Positions 58,529-64,000 of a DNA stretch of 64,000 nucleotides are shown in pieces (the stretch's first letter is position 1; every line of letters begins with the position of its first letter). A model generated the notes under the pieces. The model did no database searches and had not been told where the DNA came from. It was given only the letters and a program-made list of their open reading frames with translations. The stretch covers positions 1 through 64,000 of the forward strand of contig NZ_JAKCFA010000019.1 of assembly GCF_024198215.1 (NCBI RefSeq). Reading direction: 5' to 3'. Source of the DNA: Myxococcus qinghaiensis. Lineage in GTDB: Bacteria; Myxococcota; Myxococcia; Myxococcales; Myxococcaceae. Position numbers and translations under genes: made by a program.

Positions 58529-59049
58529 GCGAGTCCTCGGGCTTGGGGCCTGTCGTTGAAGGTGACGAGAAGGAGGTTTCTGCGAGGCCTCCGGCGGTGA
58601 AGTCCGAAGCCCGTGGGGCGCGCCTCCGTGACGTACAGCCCAGGAGGTGTTCTCACGGCCTGCACGAGGGCGCCCGCGACGTCGTAGAGGGCGCCCAGCC
58701 TGTCGCTGGGGCGGATGAGGGCGTCGCCAGTGGCCGCGTCGACGAGGCCGAGGCGCTCCAAGTCTCGGAAGTGGAAGACGAGTTCGAAGCTCGTCCGGGG
58801 GCTGTTGCCGGAAGGGGCCATGCGCAATGACTCAAAGGCATCCGGCTCCACCTGGCAGGGGACACGCACAGGCGGAAATTCGCGGCGAAAGGCTTCGGCC
58901 AGGCCGTCGTCGTCCGCGTCCACCAGCACCGGCTCGCGGAAGTCCGCGTCGTACCCGCTGGCATGAGGACCCGGGCCAGGTGCCGCCATGGCGGCGGTGT
59001 CCAAGCGGTACAGCTCCGCCAAGAAGGGGTAGATGAGTCGGCCTCGCAC
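58525..59049 (-). CDS. Hypothetical head-region protein
   Basis: 174 residues starting with the four-residue stretch MRGR and [14 protein letters not shown], a pattern seen in small head-closure proteins. It overlaps the next gene by four bases and abuts the connector gene by one. The C-terminal third is very basic ([14 protein letters not shown]). By position it is a head-completion or stopper protein. No family can be named. Confidence 0.5.
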   Translation of the reverse strand: MRGRLIYPFLAELYRLDTAAMAAPGPGPHASGYDADFREPVLVDADDDGLAEAFRREFPPVRVPCQVEPDAFESLRMAPSGNSPRTSFELVFHFRDLERLGLVDAATGDALIRPSDRLGALYDVAGALVQAVRTPPGLYVTEARPTGFGLHRRRPRRNLLLVTFNDRPQARGLA

Positions 59050-59690
59050 TACGCGGCCCCGGGCAAGGAAGGCTTCACATAGGGGGCGAGGAGGGTGTCC
59101 ACCTCCGGCTCGCCGGTGAGAGGCCGCACCGCAGGGCGGACGCTGTCCAGGCGGTAGCTCTGCTCGCGCGTGCGCTCCTCCACCACCCGCCAGCGCGTTC
59201 GCTCCTCCAACGAGTCTTCATCCGCCAGGGGCGAGAGGCTGCGCAGGACGAGGAGCATGCAGGCGCGGCGGATGGCGAGCGGCGTGCGCCCCTCCGGCGT
59301 CCCGTCCGTCTCCGTGTAGCCCCAGCTCGCGCCCACGGTGACGTTGCCCTCACCACGCGGGAAGACACGGCCATGGCGGAAGGTGAGGCGTGGCCCATCG
59401 AAGCCCGGGCCCACCGGGGCACCCACCACCACCAGGTGCGCCCGCGAGAAGGACACGTCCTCCCCGTGGAGCGCCAGGCGATAGAGGCGGATGGGCGGCA
59501 CCGGCAGCCAAAGGGAGGGAGTGCCGCGCCCGTCGAAGTGCAACGTCGCCGAGCGCGGCTCGAAGTGCCACCCCGTCACCTTGTCGATGGTGCGCGTTGC
59601 CTCGTCGACGAGGAGTTGGAGACGCGCATCGCTTGCTGTCGATATAGTCACTCCCTCCGCTCGCAGGTCGGCGACTACTGCGTAGGCCAT
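59049..59690 (-). CDS. Head-tail connector protein (gp6-like)
   Basis: 213 residues. The start [43 protein letters not shown] and the later [19 protein letters not shown] helix are the gp6/gp15-like connector pattern, with a beta-rich insertion between ([20 protein letters not shown]). It forms part of the neck ring between portal and tail. The portal gene itself is not seen in this window. Confidence 0.7.
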   Translation of the reverse strand: MAYAVVADLRAEGVTISTASDARLQLLVDEATRTIDKVTGWHFEPRSATLHFDGRGTPSLWLPVPPIRLYRLALHGEDVSFSRAHLVVVGAPVGPGFDGPRLTFRHGRVFPRGEGNVTVGASWGYTETDGTPEGRTPLAIRRACMLLVLRSLSPLADEDSLEERTRWRVVEERTREQSYRLDSVRPAVRPLTGEPEVDTLLAPYVKPSLPGAA

Positions 59691-59726
59691 TTCAGGACGA
59701 TTCTTTCTGGTGAGGAGGGTTACGAA

Positions 59727-59933
59727 ATGAAGGTGAGCATCAAAGACTTGGCTGTAAACATGGACCTTGGAAACACCGGCGTGACGTTAGATGTCTACGA
59801 CACGGACGGGACGTTCCTGGGTGACCTTCGAATTGGAAAGGCCAAGATTGAGTGGTGTAAGGGAAAGACACGGCAAGGCAATGGAGTGACGGTCAGTTGG
59901 AAGGACCTCATTGGGTGGTTCGAGTCTGACTGA
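59727..59933 (+). CDS. Small plus-strand protein, 68 residues
   Basis: ATG 59727 has AGGAGGG eight bases upstream. The product (MKVSIKDLAVNMDLGNTGVTLDVYD then GDLRIGKAKIEWCKGKTRQGNGVTV) is a small all-beta protein, possibly an SH3- or OB-like fold. It is the only plus-strand gene within the head block and its AT-richer codons contrast with its neighbours. This fits an acquired moron with its own promoter. Confidence 0.6.
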   Translation: MKVSIKDLAVNMDLGNTGVTLDVYDTDGTFLGDLRIGKAKIEWCKGKTRQGNGVTVSWKDLIGWFESD

Positions 59934-59939
59934 GCTGAG

Positions 59940-60329
<390 letters not shown>

Positions 60330-60337
60330 GGTGAGCC

Positions 60338-61278
<941 letters not shown>

Positions 61279-61323
61279 GAGGGCTTCCTTCAGCGTTGAG
61301 GCTTTCTGGGGGCGGGTGGGACG

Positions 61324-62022
61324 TCAGACGTCGTGGAAGGAGAGGGCCTTGTCGACGCTCTCCCGGTTGAGGGGCTTGTTGAGGTCGAGGGGCCAGCCGA
61401 CGTCCTCGACGGGGGGCTTGGGCGGGCGCTCCGCGGGGGCGCCGCTGTTGGGCAGGCCGTGCTGCTTCTCCACGCGTCCCAGTCGCTGGTGCTGCTCCTT
61501 CACGGAGCCTTCCAGCGCGCGGACGGCGTCGGTGAGCTTCGTCAGGCCTTCCATGACGCCGGAGGCGTCGGGGCCCGGCGTGGGCGCGGGCGGAGCCGGC
61601 TGAGGAGCCGGCGCGGGGTTGGCGGCTTTGGCGCGCGCCTCGACATCCTCCTTGTCCTCGGAGTCGTCCTCGCTCTCCTCCAACGCGTCGGCCAGCGCGC
61701 GCAGGTGTTGGGCCACCTCCACCACGCGCACGCCGTCGGCGCCGTCCGCCGAGGCCAGCGCCTCGACGAGGGCCGTCACTGCTTCGAGGGCCTGCTGGGC
61801 CGTGGCGAGGAGTGCGTCATCGGCCTTGGCGGTGTCCGAGGCCGTGCTGCTCGCGCCCTCGGCCGGCGCGGTGTCCTGGGGAGCGTCGTGCATGGTGTCT
61901 CCGTCTCGCTTCACGAGGAGGAAGCGGTGCTTGTTGGCGGCCCTGTCCACGAGGGACACCTCCTCCACCACCATGTCGACGAGGCGGTGGACGGACGCGG
62001 GGCCTTGGGTGGTGCTCGTCAT
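61324..62022 (-). CDS. Scaffold-like protein carrying the end of the protease domain
   Basis: 232 residues; starts four bases before the stop of the methyltransferase-protease gene (ATGA overlap). Its first 40 residues include [23 protein letters not shown], the segment that normally closes XkdF-like prohead protease domains. The remainder is an acidic, Ala-rich coiled region ([30 protein letters not shown]) ending in a Pro-rich tail, as in capsid scaffolds. The protease is therefore split between two genes, or this protein supplies its own substrate segment. Confidence 0.6.
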   Translation of the reverse strand: MTSTTQGPASVHRLVDMVVEEVSLVDRAANKHRFLLVKRDGDTMHDAPQDTAPAEGASSTASDTAKADDALLATAQQALEAVTALVEALASADGADGVRVVEVAQHLRALADALEESEDDSEDKEDVEARAKAANPAPAPQPAPPAPTPGPDASGVMEGLTKLTDAVRALEGSVKEQHQRLGRVEKQHGLPNSGAPAERPPKPPVEDVGWPLDLNKPLNRESVDKALSFHDV

Positions 62023-63374
62023 GCAGCCTCCGGCTGAGAGTCAGCGGCAGGTGTGTCGGAAGGGGGCGTCTCGGTGGCCGGCGCGGCCTCGGGAAGGCGG
62101 CGCGCGGTGCCGCCAATGGAGAAGCCCGTCAACTGCCCGTCCTTCACACGCCCCCAGAGCTCGTCGGAGAGGACGCGCACGGCGAGAAGCCAGGTGCCCT
62201 TGCGCACCTGCACCTCGCCCAAGACGAAGTCGACGGGGGCCAGGTAGCTCTCCAGCACCTTGACGTGCCCGTTGACTCGCATCTGGTGCATGAGCCCCAG
62301 GCCGCCGAACTCCTCCATGAAGCGGTGCGCGGCCTGCCGAATCTCCGCGGCGGAGTAGAGGTCGCCCTGCGCGTCCACCGTCTCCGGCTCGAGGACGACA
62401 CCCAAGACGTACCGCTCGTCGTCGGGCTCGACGCCCTTGAGGAGGGACGTCGTGGTGGCGAAGGGGGCGGTGCCGGGCGGCTCCTCCGGTTGCCAGTCGT
62501 CGAGCGTGAAGTCCCCGTCACTCTCCAGCGCCTTCGCGGCGGGCTGGTAGTTGCTGACGAGCAGCTGCGTCAGCACGGAGGAGCCGCCCACGCCGCGCAT
62601 GGCTGCAATCGTGCGAGGCGTGCGGATCCGCTTCACCACGAAGCCGGAGTCCTTCAGCATCCCGGGCAACTTCCCCCGGATGCCATACGTCATGAGCCAG
62701 CGACCCTTGAGTGACTTGAGGACGCCGTAGAAGCGCTCCTCGTCGAAGTCACCCTCGCCGACGTCGACGTTGTAGCCAGGGTACGGAGGGTCGAGAAAGA
62801 GGACGGTGTCCTTCCCGTCGTACTTGCGGACGACCTTCTCGTAGTCGCCGCCGTACACCTTCACGCGCTTGAGGCGCGGGGCGTGCTGCTCGATGCGGGC
62901 GAGCGTCTTCGCCTCGACGCCCATGCCGTTGGGGCTGACGCTGCGACCGCGCAGCTTCCCGTAGGAGAAGTGCGTCAGGTAGAGGAAGCGGTGCAGGCGC
63001 TCCACGTCCCCCTTCGGCTTGGAGTCGAAGAGGCTCTTGAAGGTCTTCTCGTCGCCGACCCACGGCAGCTTCTTCAGCTTGGCGAGGCCCGCTGGCGTCA
63101 GCTTCTGGATGAGCCGGTACGCGTCGGCGATTTCGGGGTCCGCGTCGTTGATGGCCTCGACGTCCGAGGGGGCCTTCTCGAAGAGGACGGCGGCGCTCCC
63201 GGCGAAGGGCTCCACGTACGTCTTGTGCGCGGGCAGCATGGCCACCAGGCGCTTCGCCAGGCGCTTCTTGCCCGCTGGGCTCCCCCAGATGGTCTTCTCC
63301 ACCGGCTCACCACCCTGGAGGGACTCCAGGACGTGCCGGGCCCGGGCGAGGGCCTTCGAGAGGGCGTCACCCAT
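62019..63374 (-). CDS. DNA adenine methyltransferase fused to an XkdF-like prohead protease
   Basis: 451 residues. Residues about 28-280 are a Dam/D12-class N6-adenine methyltransferase: SAM-binding [13 protein letters not shown] (PFAGS at 56-60) and catalytic DPPY at 195-198 in [12 protein letters not shown]. Residues about 320-425 match Xkd[45 protein letters not shown] (H363) and [11 protein letters not shown] (S419), candidate catalytic His and Ser. Such proteases mature capsid and scaffold. A single gene joining DNA modification to capsid maturation is unusual. It starts within the small leader gene and overlaps the next gene by four bases. Confidence 0.75.
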   Translation of the reverse strand: MGDALSKALARARHVLESLQGGEPVEKTIWGSPAGKKRLAKRLVAMLPAHKTYVEPFAGSAAVLFEKAPSDVEAINDADPEIADAYRLIQKLTPAGLAKLKKLPWVGDEKTFKSLFDSKPKGDVERLHRFLYLTHFSYGKLRGRSVSPNGMGVEAKTLARIEQHAPRLKRVKVYGGDYEKVVRKYDGKDTVLFLDPPYPGYNVDVGEGDFDEERFYGVLKSLKGRWLMTYGIRGKLPGMLKDSGFVVKRIRTPRTIAAMRGVGGSSVLTQLLVSNYQPAAKALESDGDFTLDDWQPEEPPGTAPFATTTSLLKGVEPDDERYVLGVVLEPETVDAQGDLYSAAEIRQAAHRFMEEFGGLGLMHQMRVNGHVKVLESYLAPVDFVLGEVQVRKGTWLLAVRVLSDELWGRVKDGQLTGFSIGGTARRLPEAAPATETPPSDTPAADSQPEAA

Positions 63375-63552
63375 CCTGGAGGCCCTCCGGGTCGAAGCCC
63401 CACGTCAGCTCTCCCGAGGTGGGGAGATTCAAGTCGCGGGGCCAGACGAAGGGCGTCTCGATGGCCTTGGCCGTGGAGGTCGACTCCTGCGTCGTCGTGT
63501 TGCCCTCCGGCGTCGGAGGTGAGGTGGGGGTAGTTGTCGAGGTGGCCTGCAT
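63367..63552 (-). CDS. Small Thr/Pro-rich leader protein of the head block
   Basis: 61 residues from ATG 63552, 20 bases after motif A and with GGAGA upstream. The first half is low-complexity (TTTPTSPPTPEGNTTTQ); the second, ETPFVWPRDLNLP then LTWGFDPEGLQ, looks structured. It overlaps the next start by eight bases. A similar WPLDLNKPL ends the scaffold-like protein at 61.3 kb, so both may bind a common partner such as the capsid or the protease. Confidence 0.55.
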   Translation of the reverse strand: MQATSTTTPTSPPTPEGNTTTQESTSTAKAIETPFVWPRDLNLPTSGELTWGFDPEGLQDG

Positions 63553-63572
63553 GGCGTTTCGTCTCCGAAAGA

Positions 63573-63605
63573 GACAAAGGCCTGCGGCGCGAAATCGGGG
63601 ACATC
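63573..63605 (-). promoter_or_regulatory. Motif A, copy 1 (upstream of the head block)
   Basis: ATGTCCCCGATTT, nine bases, AGGCCTTTGTCT on the minus strand; it ends 20 bases before the leader gene's start codon. It is the first signal of the phage-like element seen from the right. The remaining gap to 63868 holds no supported gene. Confidence 0.65.
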
Positions 63606-63868
63606 ACTTAAGTGACGGCGAGCGTCGTGGTGCGGCAGAGGCCGTGGTACGGCGGAAGCCCACCCCACCTACGCTTCCACCGGTCGGGGCAGTTCTCTCG
63701 GCCTCGCTCAGCTTTGCAACCTCATGCATGCGTCGTTGTCGTTGGAGGCAAAGCTGTCGCCCGCACGCAGCGGGGACGTACTGGGGATCGACACGGGAGA
63801 GATCGGCCCAGTACCGTGATGCACAAGAGCGGAGCCAAGCGTCCGCCTAATGCGGAGTGCACCGGTCG

Positions 63869-64000
63869 ATGCCCAAGAACGAAATCGAGCTGTCCGAAGG
63901 AGCTAAGCTCGTCATCACGAAAGACGAACATGGTCCTCAGGAGGTCTACGACCGTCTGCCAACGGCAAGCACGGCCTTCATCGTCACCTACAATCTGCCA
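63869..64000 (+). CDS. Partial gene running off the right edge
   Basis: The frame opens at ATG 63869 and continues to the window end (44 residues: MPKNEIELSEGAKLVITKDEHG then VYDRLPTASTAFIVTYNLP). The end resembles the start of phospholipase-D-like or helicase-associated proteins that open with a short strand and an FIVTYNL-like motif, but too little is visible to decide. No strong ribosome-binding site is seen. Confidence 0.5.
   Translation, partial: MPKNEIELSEGAKLVITKDEHGPQEVYDRLPTASTAFIVTYNLP

Overview
The window looks like chromosomal DNA of a myxobacterium (Myxococcales, Myxococcota). The reasons are high GC with strong GC preference at third codon positions, Cys-rich secreted proteins, an imm11-like protein, an RDD membrane protein, a HEAT-repeat lipoprotein and a LecA-like secreted lectin. 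I infer this from style and families, not from a database match. No rRNA, tRNA or CRISPR array was recognised.

The left part (1-28.4 kb) is an accessory, defence-rich stretch with gene debris. It holds a superfamily 2 helicase next to a PD-(D/E)XK-like nuclease, with three degenerate copies of one C-terminal gene fragment around them. Next come a nonsense-interrupted DMP19/DUF4375-type gene, a two-gene unit (possible alpha/beta hydrolase plus an 813-residue LysM protein), and a protein with a sigma-region-4-like C-terminus. An unknown gene at 13.5 kb has a frameshifted second copy at 19.0 kb and a 5-prime scrap at 10.8 kb. The stretch continues with the LecA-like protein, a glycine-zipper protein that may carry a nuclease domain, a TIR protein, a 1502-residue STAND/NACHT NTPase with a restriction-endonuclease-like N-terminus and HEAT-like repeats, an imm11-like protein and the two membrane or lipoprotein genes.

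The right part (about 28.4-63.6 kb, almost all minus strand) is a contractile-tailed phage-like element. Read from 63.6 kb leftwards it encodes a DNA adenine methyltransferase fused to an XkdF-like prohead protease, a scaffold-like protein, major capsid, head-tail connector, a HExxH protein, virion morphogenesis protein, tail sheath, tail tube, frameshifted tail assembly chaperones, tape measure, CIS tube protein, LysM tail protein, gpD hub, gpV spike, gp25, baseplate J, gpI-like protein, tail appendage proteins and a fibre. Terminase, portal, integrase and lysis genes are not seen, so packaging and lysis must lie outside or be lost. Capsid and sheath genes each contain a frameshift. Cargo genes sit mainly between structural blocks: a GIY-YIG-like gene, an IS5 scrap, DUF4142, a complete-length IS630 copy and two unknown proteins. 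At the distal end a cluster encodes an amidoligase, two gamma-glutamylcyclotransferase-like proteins and small phage-type proteins.

Two 33-nt motif families, found by reading, mark transcription-unit starts in this element. Motif A (ATGTCCCC...GGCCTTTG) occurs four times, each next to the ribosome-binding site of the first gene of a structural block. Motif B (GACTTG-N15-AGAGCG-N2-TATG) occurs three times upstream of genes in the amidoligase cluster. They suggest coordinated control by element-specific or host factors.
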